From CAYSWS01 sp965603395 (GTDB lineage: Bacteria; Patescibacteriota; WWE3; UBA101185; UBA10185), in contig CBFDCV010000004.1 in assembly GCA_965603395.1 (NCBI GenBank), positions 1 through 34,765 of the forward strand: 34,765 nt of DNA, in the 5' to 3' direction. Position 1 is the stretch's first letter. Each line of letters starts with the position of its first letter. Both the position numbers and the translations under genes were made by a program. Shown piece by piece: positions 23,297 through 30,990 of the stretch. Below the pieces are notes generated by a model. That model did not search any database, had not been told where the DNA came from, and saw only the letters and a program-made list of their open reading frames with translations.

Positions 23297-24415
23297 TTAC
23301 CTTAGATATGCATCCATGTTCTGGATATGCCCCTCCAGGTCTCTAGAATAGTGTGTTATTCCTTCAGCATCGGTTAAATAAAAGTAGTAATCAGAGGGAA
23401 CATAGTCAATTACTGATTCTAAGGCTGACAGACTAATGCTGGAGATGGGTGCCGGGGGAAGGCCGGCCACGCTCCTGGTATTATAAAAACTGTTGTGCTC
23501 AAGATCATACCTTGTTAGTTGTTTGGGCCACCACTCAATCTCCTCCAGAAACTTTTTCTCCAAACCTGTTTCACATACGGCTACGCTGGGATCCAGATCA
23601 CATTTGACCTCATCATTTCTGCACTCTTCCGGCACACAATGCTTATTTAATGCCACCGCGTACTGAGTTGTAGCATCTGCTTCCAAAGCCATCCCTTCCC
23701 TTAACCTCATGATTAAAATACCGGCAATTATTCTTCTATCTTCGTATTCTGCAGCCTCTCTCTCAACTATTGACGCCAGTATCACAACCTCCTCTTTGGT
23801 CAAACCAACTTTTTTCAAATTTTTCACTGCAAGAATATCTTCTGTTTTTTCATCAAATGTGTTTTGCAACAACTCAACCAACTCATCTTGCTCTATATCA
23901 ATATTTAGATAGTAAGTATCAGGAAAAAGGTGGCCTTCTAGTGGTCTGGCTTTGATCACAAATTCCTTATAATCAATATTTTTTAATTTTCGAACCAGCA
24001 GCTCAGCCAACTGCTCTACACGCCAACCTTCAATATATCTTACAGACACATCGTTTCGGCCAAATTGAATGATGTCTACTAACCTTTTCATAGACGTCGT
24101 GGGAGGGATTACATAAACTCCCGCTTGGATATTGGTTCCCAGTTTATTTAATTTCAAATAAATCTTGAATAGCATGGGAGAGTTTATTAAACCAGCATCC
24201 TTTAGGTTTTCGCTAATTTCGTTAACACTCGAACCTGTTTTTATTTCAAAAATCGTTTCATTATTTTTTTGGGCCGGATTTTCGATACCATACCTGTATA
24301 AAAGAACAGGTATCACGGGAACGGTTATCAACAAAGCAAGAACCACCACTAAAAAAATGTTTCTTTTCCGTTTTTTATCCTGATTATTACCTACTTTTTC
24401 GTCCCAAATTTCCAT
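23297..24415 (-). CDS. mltG: Endolytic murein transglycosylase MltG
   Basis: A 372-residue YceG/MltG protein that cuts nascent glycan strands at the inner membrane. It has a short cytoplasmic tail, one membrane helix (about 21-43), a LysM-like region and the lytic domain. Motifs: IEGWRVEQLAELL, GHLFPDTYYL, the catalytic glutamate in ASIVEREA, and the C-terminal GLPPAPISS and YFYLTDAEGITHYS. A stretch with four cysteines (about residues 265-290) in the lytic domain is an unusual insertion, perhaps disulfide-bonded with help from the redox genes. The start at 24415 (MEIWDEKVG) is preferred: a TATCAT box lies 6 nt before it, and longer upstream frames would run into the RNase P RNA. Confidence 0.9.
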   Translation of the reverse strand: MEIWDEKVGNNQDKKRKRNIFLVVVLALLITVPVIPVLLYRYGIENPAQKNNETIFEIKTGSSVNEISENLKDAGLINSPMLFKIYLKLNKLGTNIQAGVYVIPPTTSMKRLVDIIQFGRNDVSVRYIEGWRVEQLAELLVRKLKNIDYKEFVIKARPLEGHLFPDTYYLNIDIEQDELVELLQNTFDEKTEDILAVKNLKKVGLTKEEVVILASIVEREAAEYEDRRIIAGILIMRLREGMALEADATTQYAVALNKHCVPEECRNDEVKCDLDPSVAVCETGLEKKFLEEIEWWPKQLTRYDLEHNSFYNTRSVAGLPPAPISSISLSALESVIDYVPSDYYFYLTDAEGITHYSRDLEGHIQNMDAYLR

Positions 24416-24456
24416 AGGCGTATGATAGCATAAAAGCTTATTTTCGGGTAAAATAG

Positions 24457-24805
24457 GGGTTGCAGGAAGCCGACTGGTCGCCCCGCTTTGGCGTGGGAGG
24501 AAAGTCCAGACTGCATAGAGTAAGGGAACGGAGGGCAATCTCCGACACGTGAGTGCTGGTGCTTTGAGCTTGAAAAGGCTCAAAGACAGAGTGTGAATTG
24601 ACACATTTTGAGAGCAACAGTGACGAACTTTCTCCTACAGCTTTTGCCATGGAGAGAGATTGAAACGGGCAATCCCACCCGCAGCAATCCACGACTGTAC
24701 CGTCATAGCCTACTCGGCAAACTACGCAAGTAGTACGGTACGAAGATGGAGCCTAGATAGATGACCGGATAAAAACAGAATCTGGCTTATGAGCTTCCTG
24801 CACTA
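24457..24805 (+). ncRNA. rnpB: RNase P RNA (bacterial type A)
   Basis: The catalytic RNA that trims tRNA 5' ends. The closing P1 helix is perfect: TGCAGGAAGC (24461-24470) pairs with GCTTCCTGCA (24793-24802). Conserved cores are GAGGAAAGTCC (24499-24510 region), ACGGGCAATCCCACCCGCAGCAA (P15/L15 area, 24665-24687), TAGATAGATGACCG (about 24756-24769) and ACAGAATCTGGCTTAT (24776-24790). Total length is about 350 nt, within the type A range. The L15 loop reads GGCAA where GGUAA, which pairs with the tRNA 3' end, is usual. The gene is divergent from mltG and ends 13 bp before the convergent transporter gene. Frames crossing it are spurious. Confidence 0.95.
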
Positions 24806-24817
24806 ATACTAATACTA

Positions 24818-25816
24818 TTAATGGATTTTAGACTTGTTTTCCAAAACACTTCTTAAAATTATCGAACCGATCATTAACACAGGAATGGCAGCAATAGCAC
24901 CCATAATTCCAAATAAATTGGTGCCGATTAGAATAGCAATTAAAATAATAATGGGGCTGATACCTGATACTTTTTCCATAACTTTTGGCACTAGTACATT
25001 ACCTTCCACCTGTTGGATCATGGCAAACACCAACACAATCAACAAAGCCCTGACCGGAGAGTCAACTACCGCCACTAGAGCAGCCACTATAGCTGAGAAG
25101 ACAGGTCCGATGATGGGCACTATCTCAAACAATCCGGACATGATAGCCAAAGCCAAAGGAAACTGCACACCTACTATACGCAAGCCAATGTAGCTTAAGA
25201 CGCCAATCGATATCATTAGTATAAGCTGACCTCTTAGCCACACTCCTATTTTTATCTCTACCTCACCCATGACTCTCCCAACTTTTTCCCTATGCTCCTC
25301 TTTAAACAATAGAGCAAACCTGGATTTAACATTTTCCCAATCTATAGACATGTAAATGGAAAGGATGAGAACGCTGAAAATAGCTGTTACATTGTTAAAA
25401 ATTGACCTAGTGGCCGACAGCACCCCTCCTGATGTAGCCAGAAAACTGGCTATGACATCAGATAACGAAATATTGAGATCCTTGCCGAAAGTAAATTTGT
25501 CTTGGTTTTTTATCAAGGTTTGAATAAGCTTCTGGGATTGAGTTATCAAGGGGTCTAATCCTACGGATATTGCTAAGCTCGCAAGAAGAAAGGCTGAAAG
25601 ATAAGTAACTAAAACTGCAATTGGTCTGTTGATTTTTCTACCAAATATAATCTGCTTGGAAATAAACTGCACTGTGTGCTCTAGTGAAAGAGTAATTAAA
25701 AGAGCTAAGGCCACCAAACCTATAATGGTCCCCAATCTAAAAACAGCGTAAAAAGCCACCCCCACTAAAAAGGCTTGTGCTATGGTTTTAAGCGAAATGA
25801 CAATGTTTTTATCCAT
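24818..25816 (-). CDS. AI-2E family transporter (PerM/YtnA-like membrane protein)
   Basis: A 332-residue membrane protein with about seven or eight helices in the AI-2E/UPF0118 layout: an N-terminal pair, a middle amphipathic region (about 85-150) and the C-terminal cluster GLFEIVPIIGPVFSAIVAAL and QVEGNVLVPKVMEKVSGISPIIILI, which is the family signature. Members are tied to autoinducer export or Na+/H+ exchange, and the substrate here is unknown. The start overlaps the miaA stop by 8 bp, so the two are translated from one mRNA. Confidence 0.88.
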   Translation of the reverse strand: MDKNIVISLKTIAQAFLVGVAFYAVFRLGTIIGLVALALLITLSLEHTVQFISKQIIFGRKINRPIAVLVTYLSAFLLASLAISVGLDPLITQSQKLIQTLIKNQDKFTFGKDLNISLSDVIASFLATSGGVLSATRSIFNNVTAIFSVLILSIYMSIDWENVKSRFALLFKEEHREKVGRVMGEVEIKIGVWLRGQLILMISIGVLSYIGLRIVGVQFPLALAIMSGLFEIVPIIGPVFSAIVAALVAVVDSPVRALLIVLVFAMIQQVEGNVLVPKVMEKVSGISPIIILIAILIGTNLFGIMGAIAAIPVLMIGSIILRSVLENKSKIH

Positions 25817-26729
25817 CGATTATATTGTATACTTTTTGTAAATTATTGTCTTGCGAAGTGTTTATTGTGATTATGCCGGGTATTTTCTTAAAGTAGGTTT
25901 GTTGTCGCCTGATGTACGAATGCAGATCGTATTTGATTTTCTGTTTGGCCTCGTCTTCCGGTAGGTCTCCTTTTATGTGATTTATTGTATTGTTGTAAAC
26001 CAGACCTTTTAGTTTTGGTGAGTTTTTGTATTCCGAGTTGAGGAGAAATTTGGTTTCTTTAATGAGTCCGCCTTGCCAAATGGTTTCTAACCAAGCGTCT
26101 GTCTTACTATAAAGAGTTTCCCTGTCAGCTGTAAGCCCAATAAATATATATTCTACGTCTTTTATATAATTTAACTTTTCTGAGGGCTTGTTTTTTGTAA
26201 GAAGTTTTTCAATGGCTCGAACAAGTCGGGCAGGATTTTCTTTATCGATTTTTTCATATGCCATGTCATCAAGTTTTTTTAATTTTTCTTGCAATCCCTC
26301 TAACGGTGCCTGCTCAAGTTCGTGCCGTAAATCAAAGTCAGGTGGAATGTTGGCAGGTTTTATCCGCCCCGTAACCATGTCTATGTAAAAACCTGTGCCG
26401 CCTACCAAAAATGCGGTTTTCCCGGCAGAGAGAATTTCTTCCAGCTTTTTTAGAGCGAACTGCGCGAAATCATATGAAGAAAAATATTCATTTGGAGTAA
26501 CTAAATCATAGCCCCAAATCTTAATACCATCCATCTCCCAATGATTTTCCAGCTTAGTAATTCCCACGTCTGATCCCGCCGGTTTTTTTCCTGTCCCCAC
26601 GTCCATGTACTTATACACTTGTCTGGAATCAGCTGAAACAACTTCACCATCATATTTTTTGCACAAATTTATAGCTGTAGACGTCTTGCCTGAAGAAGTC
26701 GGCCCTAAAATAACAAAAACTTTTCTCAT
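25809..26729 (-). CDS. miaA: tRNA dimethylallyltransferase MiaA
   Basis: A 306-residue enzyme that adds a dimethylallyl group to A37 of tRNAs reading UNN codons. Motifs: P-loop GPTSSGKTSTA, SADSRQVYKYMDVGTGKK, HWEMDG...GYDLVTPNEYFSSYDFA, LVGGTGFYIDMV and the C-terminal YIRRQQTYFKK. MiaB, which methylthiolates the same base, is encoded at 27926-29131, so the ms2i6A pathway is complete. The GATATAATAC box ends about 4 nt before the start region (-10 at 26736-26741, 6 nt from the ATG), with no ribosome site: leaderless. Confidence 0.94.
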   Translation of the reverse strand: MRKVFVILGPTSSGKTSTAINLCKKYDGEVVSADSRQVYKYMDVGTGKKPAGSDVGITKLENHWEMDGIKIWGYDLVTPNEYFSSYDFAQFALKKLEEILSAGKTAFLVGGTGFYIDMVTGRIKPANIPPDFDLRHELEQAPLEGLQEKLKKLDDMAYEKIDKENPARLVRAIEKLLTKNKPSEKLNYIKDVEYIFIGLTADRETLYSKTDAWLETIWQGGLIKETKFLLNSEYKNSPKLKGLVYNNTINHIKGDLPEDEAKQKIKYDLHSYIRRQQTYFKKIPGIITINTSQDNNLQKVYNIIDG

Positions 26730-26735
26730 AGGCGT

Positions 26736-26741
26736 ATTATA
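26736..26741 (-). promoter_or_regulatory. -10 box for a leaderless transcript (miaA)
   Basis: TATAAT 6 nt before the ATG at 26729, in the context GATATAATACGCCTATG. The mltG start has nearly the same sequence, TATCATACGCCTATG. Confidence 0.65.
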
Positions 26742-26784
26742 TCTTTTTGTATCTCTTGAGCTAACTTTTTCATCAAATTACAGT

Positions 26785-26790
26785 TATAAT
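26785..26790 (+). promoter_or_regulatory. -10 box for a leaderless transcript (374-residue protein)
   Basis: A perfect TATAAT, 8 nt before the ATG at 26799, divergent from the miaA promoter. Confidence 0.65.
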
Positions 26791-26798
26791 AATTTTGT

Positions 26799-27923
26799 AT
26801 GAGTCCTGCCTACCCGGAAACTATTACAAGTCTAGAGGATTTACAATTTGCTGAAGAGCAAGCTCCTGGGCTATTTACCATAGCTGAAGAAGAACCCAAA
26901 AAACCTGAGCGTAAGCTAAGCAATGAAGCTAAAAACAAAGTAGAAGCCGAGCAAGCTGAGGGTTTAAAAGTTTTCATACATATCCCGCAAGAAATTGAGG
27001 ATACGTTTGGCAATATGGTGTTGGAAAGAGTTGCTCCGGAGACGCAGCTGGATCCGGAAGTGGTTAGTGCCTTAGCAAGAGGTAAAAAAATTAAGAGCAA
27101 TGTCACCGGTGAAATGCTTACCGCAGCCGAGATGAGAGATCACTGGATACTGCCTAGAGGTGAGCAAATTTCTAAAAGCACAGGGGCCATATATTTACCC
27201 GAAGAATCTACCAAAAATCACGACATGAGAAATTCTTTTCTGTTTTGGGAATATGGAAATTTCAAAAAACTGCTGGATTCTAAGGACCCCGTAGCACCTA
27301 AAGTAGGTATAGATACGGAACAGGGACATCTTTCCGAGTTTGAGAAGGCTTATTTAGATGTAGGAAGTACCGAAAAAGACCTTGAACATAGGGAATCGGG
27401 TGAGGGAGACGGCATTAGAGTCTCTAAAACAACCGGTTCGCTTAAATTGGACAACAAAGAGGTATTATACGCAAAAATTACCGAACCCTATATCCCACGC
27501 CACCCCGAATCCGATCCAACAACTTACAAAATCACCAAATCAGAAACAGACAGCACCCTACCTCCAACATTAGAGGGAGAGGGCATGAGTATTGCTGAAA
27601 AGATGTGGGGACAAGTCGGACCTTTCTTTCCGGATGCTGACGCAGCCAGACATAGCTCTGAGGCCTTAATCGCAAAATATCCTCCAGTGTTAATATCCAG
27701 GGATTTGATCATTCTTAGAGCAAAAAATCCGGAGACCTTCTTCAAGTACATTGCTTTTGCCAAAGTTGACGAAAACAGCAAAGGGGGTAGATGGGAAGAG
27801 AAGCTTGTCAAAGAAGATGATGCCCCTGCTGATCTGACTCAATGGCTGGCCGGTCTGGAAAAACGCAGTGGTGGTGGAAAGCACTTACGCGGTTACCACT
27901 CAGCGGCACTCTCACCGGCTTAG
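26799..27923 (+). CDS. Soluble protein of unknown function with repeated SK(S/T)TG motif
   Basis: A 374-residue acidic, hydrophilic protein with no signal peptide or membrane segment. I do not recognise its family. Two short similar segments, QISKSTGAIYLPEE (about 119-132) and IRVSKTTGSLKLDN (about 207-220), and a third weaker one, IKSNVTGEML, suggest a repeated module. The C-terminal half holds a helical region with WGQVGPFFPDADAARHSSEALIAKY and a Lys/Gly-rich tail. The reading frame is supported by length, a TATAAT box 8 nt upstream and an end 2 bp before the convergent miaB stop. It may be a lineage-specific protein. Confidence 0.65.
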   Translation: MSPAYPETITSLEDLQFAEEQAPGLFTIAEEEPKKPERKLSNEAKNKVEAEQAEGLKVFIHIPQEIEDTFGNMVLERVAPETQLDPEVVSALARGKKIKSNVTGEMLTAAEMRDHWILPRGEQISKSTGAIYLPEESTKNHDMRNSFLFWEYGNFKKLLDSKDPVAPKVGIDTEQGHLSEFEKAYLDVGSTEKDLEHRESGEGDGIRVSKTTGSLKLDNKEVLYAKITEPYIPRHPESDPTTYKITKSETDSTLPPTLEGEGMSIAEKMWGQVGPFFPDADAARHSSEALIAKYPPVLISRDLIILRAKNPETFFKYIAFAKVDENSKGGRWEEKLVKEDDAPADLTQWLAGLEKRSGGGKHLRGYHSAALSPA

Positions 27924-27925
27924 AA

Positions 27926-29131
27926 CTATCTGTTTTTCTTCCAGGCCTTAGTCAAATAATCGTGACGCCATTTTTTTTCTTCCAGTGAAACATCATCTTC
28001 TAAAAACTTTTCCGCGGGAGTGCCTTTTCTAGGTGAATACATGCTAATAAAGGCTACATTGAAGGTTACTTGTTCGAACAATTTAACAGTGTCCATAAAC
28101 TGCTCTCTGGTTTCACCGGGAAATCCTACAATTATATCTGTACCAAGCTCTGCTTTAGGTTTAACTTCCCGTATTCTGCCCATTAAATCTACAAACTCTT
28201 CCACTGTGTGTCTTCGGTTCATTTTTTCCAAGATTTCATTGTTTCCTGATTGCACTGCTATGTGTAAATAATTTGATATTTTTGGGTGAACCAAGGTATC
28301 AATCAGATCTTGGGTGAAATCAAAGGGATTTGAAGAAATAAAATCTACCTCTTCTACTCCCTCAACATCACAAACTTTCTTCAAAAGACCTGCAAACGGT
28401 ATTTCCTGCTGACTGCCTGTTCGAACCTCAAATCTTTCTTTTATATCTAGACCCCAAGAGTTAACATTCTGCCCGCAAAGCGTAATATGCCTATAGCCTC
28501 TGTTAGCTAAGTGCTTTACCTCCATCAATATTTCTTTCTCACTACGGGAAACCTCAGTTTCTCTAGCGAACGGCACCACGCAGAAGGCGCAAAAGTTATC
28601 GCATCCGTAAGAAATGTTTACATAAGCGTGTTCTTTTTCTTGCTGAGGTGTTTCAATTGTATTTGGATCGAATTTCTTCAATGCCCACTCATCCAACACA
28701 CTTGCTTTTTTCAGCAGTTTAGGCAAATCAAAAACCTGGCTGGGATCCATGTATAAATCAACCCAGGGAGTTTTTTTCTTCAATTCAGAAAATCCGTACC
28801 TTTGTCTATTTCCGGTTACAGATCCTACCATACATCCTGACAAAATAATAAATGGTAATTTTTTGTCACTCTTTTTTAACTGGGATACCACCTTACCTAA
28901 CCCATAAACCTTATCCTCACTTTTTTGCCTTACACTACACGAATTTATAATAAATAAGTCTGTTTTGGGCATAACATTTAAAAGCTCAGCGTTTTCGTTT
29001 TTGTACTTCTTGCCGGGCTTTATCTGCTCAAAACCCAAAGCTTCCAAAATCCCAGCCATGGAATTAGAATCAGCCACATTAGCCTGACATCCGTAAGTCT
29101 TAATATAGTACTTTTTGGGTGTGTATTTCAC
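27926..29131 (-). CDS. miaB: tRNA-2-methylthio-N6-dimethylallyladenosine synthase MiaB, no TRAM domain
   Basis: A 401-residue radical SAM methylthiotransferase acting on A37 of tRNA after MiaA. The N-terminal domain has three cluster cysteines (KTYGCQANVADSN, INSCSVRQ, LSGCMVGS). The radical SAM motif is CDNFCAFC within ISYGCDNFCAFCVVPFARE, and LCGQNVNSWG follows. It ends just after the TIM-barrel, so the usual C-terminal TRAM domain (about 60-70 residues) is missing. The start is GTG with a GATATAATAC box 9 nt upstream. The promoter and first codons are duplicated at 31290-31334. Its 3' end is 2 bp from the convergent unknown gene. Confidence 0.92.
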   Translation of the reverse strand: MKYTPKKYYIKTYGCQANVADSNSMAGILEALGFEQIKPGKKYKNENAELLNVMPKTDLFIINSCSVRQKSEDKVYGLGKVVSQLKKSDKKLPFIILSGCMVGSVTGNRQRYGFSELKKKTPWVDLYMDPSQVFDLPKLLKKASVLDEWALKKFDPNTIETPQQEKEHAYVNISYGCDNFCAFCVVPFARETEVSRSEKEILMEVKHLANRGYRHITLCGQNVNSWGLDIKERFEVRTGSQQEIPFAGLLKKVCDVEGVEEVDFISSNPFDFTQDLIDTLVHPKISNYLHIAVQSGNNEILEKMNRRHTVEEFVDLMGRIREVKPKAELGTDIIVGFPGETREQFMDTVKLFEQVTFNVAFISMYSPRKGTPAEKFLEDDVSLEEKKWRHDYLTKAWKKNR

Positions 29132-29146
29132 AATGGGAGTATTATA
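29102..29146. repeat. Direct repeat, left copy (miaB promoter and first nine codons)
   Basis: A 45-bp segment that matches 31290-31334 at 40 of 45 positions in the same orientation. The last 25 (29122-29146) are identical. It contains the miaB -10 and GTG start. Together the copies bracket the transglutaminase and peptide-maturase genes. Confidence 0.85.
29141..29146 (-). promoter_or_regulatory. -10 box for a leaderless miaB transcript
   Basis: TATAAT 9 nt before the GTG start at 29131, directly abutting the stop codon of the upstream transglutaminase-like gene. Confidence 0.65.
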
Positions 29147-29148
29147 TC

Positions 29149-29685
29149 TTACTTAGATTTTTCTCTAAACATTGAAAGTTTCTCTTTCATTTCTCCAATA
29201 GACCTTATCCCAATATCCCAAGAATCTAAACCTTTTTTGTAAATTACAAAATGTTTATATACTCGCTTATCTCCATTAACGTATATTGTCATCATTTCCG
29301 GGTCAACTATATACCATTTATTTTCTATGCAAACCTCAGCAAATACGTGACCCTCTATTAAGTCCTTTTCCCCCTCTAGCCACGCCTTTTTTATAGCTTC
29401 TATATATTTTGTTGGTACTTTCTTAGCTCTCGCAAGTATGATAAACGCTAATGAAGTGTCTGTGCAGCCTGTAGAAAATCCGCTCTCAATAATCTCGGCA
29501 GCGGTTCTTTTTCGAAAAAGCTTGTCCCAATTATCTACACTTCTTTTTATCTTGATGTTTTTATTAACCCACTCCAATATGTTAACTACACAATCAAACC
29601 CCGCACCTTCGATAAGCTTAGAGCGTTTTTTTACACTATCGGTGATTACTGTTTGCGACCCATCTTGCAACCATTCATTGCTCAT
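29149..29685 (-). CDS. Transglutaminase-like cysteine protease-fold protein
   Basis: A 178-residue soluble protein of the transglutaminase-like superfamily, with the Cys-His-Asp triad visible as STGCTDTSLAF (Cys about 75), EGHVFAEV (His about 113) and WYIVDPE (Asp about 129). There is no signal peptide. Members act as peptidases, amidases or crosslinking enzymes. It lies between the two 45-bp repeats with the peptide maturase operon, 72 bp downstream of it and behind that operon's terminator. It could act on the modified peptide or be an unrelated passenger. A TAATAT about 6 nt before the ATG suggests its own leaderless start. Confidence 0.75.
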   Translation of the reverse strand: MSNEWLQDGSQTVITDSVKKRSKLIEGAGFDCVVNILEWVNKNIKIKRSVDNWDKLFRKRTAAEIIESGFSTGCTDTSLAFIILARAKKVPTKYIEAIKKAWLEGEKDLIEGHVFAEVCIENKWYIVDPEMMTIYVNGDKRVYKHFVIYKKGLDSWDIGIRSIGEMKEKLSMFREKSK

Positions 29686-29702
29686 AGTGAGATATTAACA
29701 TA

Positions 29703-29740
29703 CAAAAGAGGGGATTTATCTTTGGGAAAAAACCCCCTCT
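29703..29740 (-). terminator. Intrinsic terminator of the peptide/maturase operon
   Basis: Minus-strand AGAGGGG (29740-29734) pairs with CCCCTCT (29713-29707), followed by TTTTG. It lies 18 bp after the maturase stop. Confidence 0.7.
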
Positions 29741-29757
29741 AGTAGTTAGGTATAGAG

Positions 29758-30879
29758 TTATCCATTGTCACTGGTCTCTTTGCTCTGAAGAGTCTCTCTT
29801 ACCCTTGCTTCTACGTGTTCAAAAATCAATTTATTGGCGGAGCACATGGGGGATTTCTCATCAAACTCTCCATGACCAAGATACCTGTGAAACGGACAGC
29901 CGTTGAAACACGCAAACTGGATAGCGCACTTTACACACTCTTCGGGTTGTTTAAGCATCTTCTTCAACACATTTACCCTAACCCTGCTGTTCAACACCTC
30001 ACGCAATCCTGTTTCATGAATATTACCTATACATAAATCTACGTACCCACATGTTCTCCCGCAGGGGTATACAGCGCCGTCAGACTCAATACCAAGAAAT
30101 CTATCACAACCGTTTGACATGGAACAGAGCTTAGGCTTTCTACCAAGAACTGCTTGGATATATTCGCTAAATACGCTAACTCTCAACCTAGGATTGTCTT
30201 TTTTCCACCAAATATCGAACATTTTGATGAAAAAATCGGCGTACTGCTGAGGTTGGATTGAAAACGTATCGCAAGATTCTCCATCTCTGGGGGGTAAGCA
30301 TGGAGAGATTGTAAAAGCTTTAAAGTTGGTGGTGAAAAAATTGAACAATTCTTCTGGATACTCTACATTAGCCCTGTTTATCACTACATTCACTCCTACA
30401 CGCCTTCCGACCTTTAAAAACCTGCGTACGTTGGCAAAGGTTGTTTTAAAAGAACCTTTCCCAGATGGAAAACGTCTAAATGTATCATGTAGTAGTTCGG
30501 GACCATCAATGCTAACACCAACCTCCCAACTATATTGTGTGACAAACTCCAACCAAGAACTATCTAGATTTACACCGTTTGTCATTAGATTATTGGATAT
30601 AGATCTACTTGGTGTTTCAAAGTACTTTTCCTGCAAAAGGCGGACTTGCTCATAAAACTCTAAGCCCGCAAGTGTGGGCTCCCCGCCATGCCAAATAAAC
30701 TTTGTGCGGTCAAACCCCAACTCACTGGTTTGTTTAACAAGTGCCTGCGCTGTATCCACGCTCATTACCTTACTTTTCTTCCTCTCTTCTGCACCACCGG
30801 CAAAATTCATACAGTAATCACAAGCTAGATTACAATGTGATGAAACCGGTTTTATGACAAGAGTGAGTTTGCTAAACAT
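29758..30879 (-). CDS. Radical SAM/SPASM peptide maturase
   Basis: A 373-residue radical SAM enzyme with C16-x3-C20-x2-C23 (HCNLACDYC) and the SAM-binding FIWHGGEPTLAG. The C-terminal SPASM region holds auxiliary iron-sulfur cluster cysteines: NGCDRFLGIESDGAVYPCGR, GYVDLCIGNIHE, then CVKCAIQFACFNGCPFHRY and a last Cys in SPMC. The layout resembles the anaerobic sulfatase maturase group, which includes many ribosomal-peptide modifying enzymes such as cyclophane-forming ones. No sulfatase gene is present. A 58-codon gene with YxD repeats lies 111 bp upstream on the same strand, the usual place for a substrate peptide. The start at 30879 has GGAG 7 nt upstream; an in-frame earlier start would run through the hairpin. 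The chemistry is not provable from sequence. Confidence 0.88.
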   Translation of the reverse strand: MFSKLTLVIKPVSSHCNLACDYCMNFAGGAEERKKSKVMSVDTAQALVKQTSELGFDRTKFIWHGGEPTLAGLEFYEQVRLLQEKYFETPSRSISNNLMTNGVNLDSSWLEFVTQYSWEVGVSIDGPELLHDTFRRFPSGKGSFKTTFANVRRFLKVGRRVGVNVVINRANVEYPEELFNFFTTNFKAFTISPCLPPRDGESCDTFSIQPQQYADFFIKMFDIWWKKDNPRLRVSVFSEYIQAVLGRKPKLCSMSNGCDRFLGIESDGAVYPCGRTCGYVDLCIGNIHETGLREVLNSRVRVNVLKKMLKQPEECVKCAIQFACFNGCPFHRYLGHGEFDEKSPMCSANKLIFEHVEARVRETLQSKETSDNG

Positions 30880-30901
30880 ACTCTGCTCCTTTATTAATGG
30901 G

Positions 30902-30947
30902 GAGGGGTACGATACCTGTTTGTGCAATATAGCTATCGTACCCTCTC
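30902..30947 (-). promoter_or_regulatory. Intercistronic hairpin between precursor peptide and maturase genes
   Basis: On the minus strand GGGTACGATA (30943-30934) pairs perfectly with TATCGTACCC (30914-30905) around a 19-nt loop; with one bulged A the stem extends by GAG/CTC. No T-run follows. Such hairpins in peptide operons often protect or over-represent the precursor mRNA relative to the enzyme. Confidence 0.6.
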
Positions 30948-30990
30948 AGTTTTGCGGTTATATTTCTGGATACTTAGTGTCTCAATTAGC

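Noticed and set aside
24438..24692. Minus-strand frame across the RNase P RNA, and the long upstream extension of mltG
   Set aside because: The sequence is explained by rnpB on the plus strand, and mltG has a family-like start and -10 box at 24415.
29758..30879. Sulfatase maturase role for the radical SAM enzyme
   Set aside because: The domain layout is similar, but no sulfatase is in the window and a substrate-like peptide gene is directly upstream.
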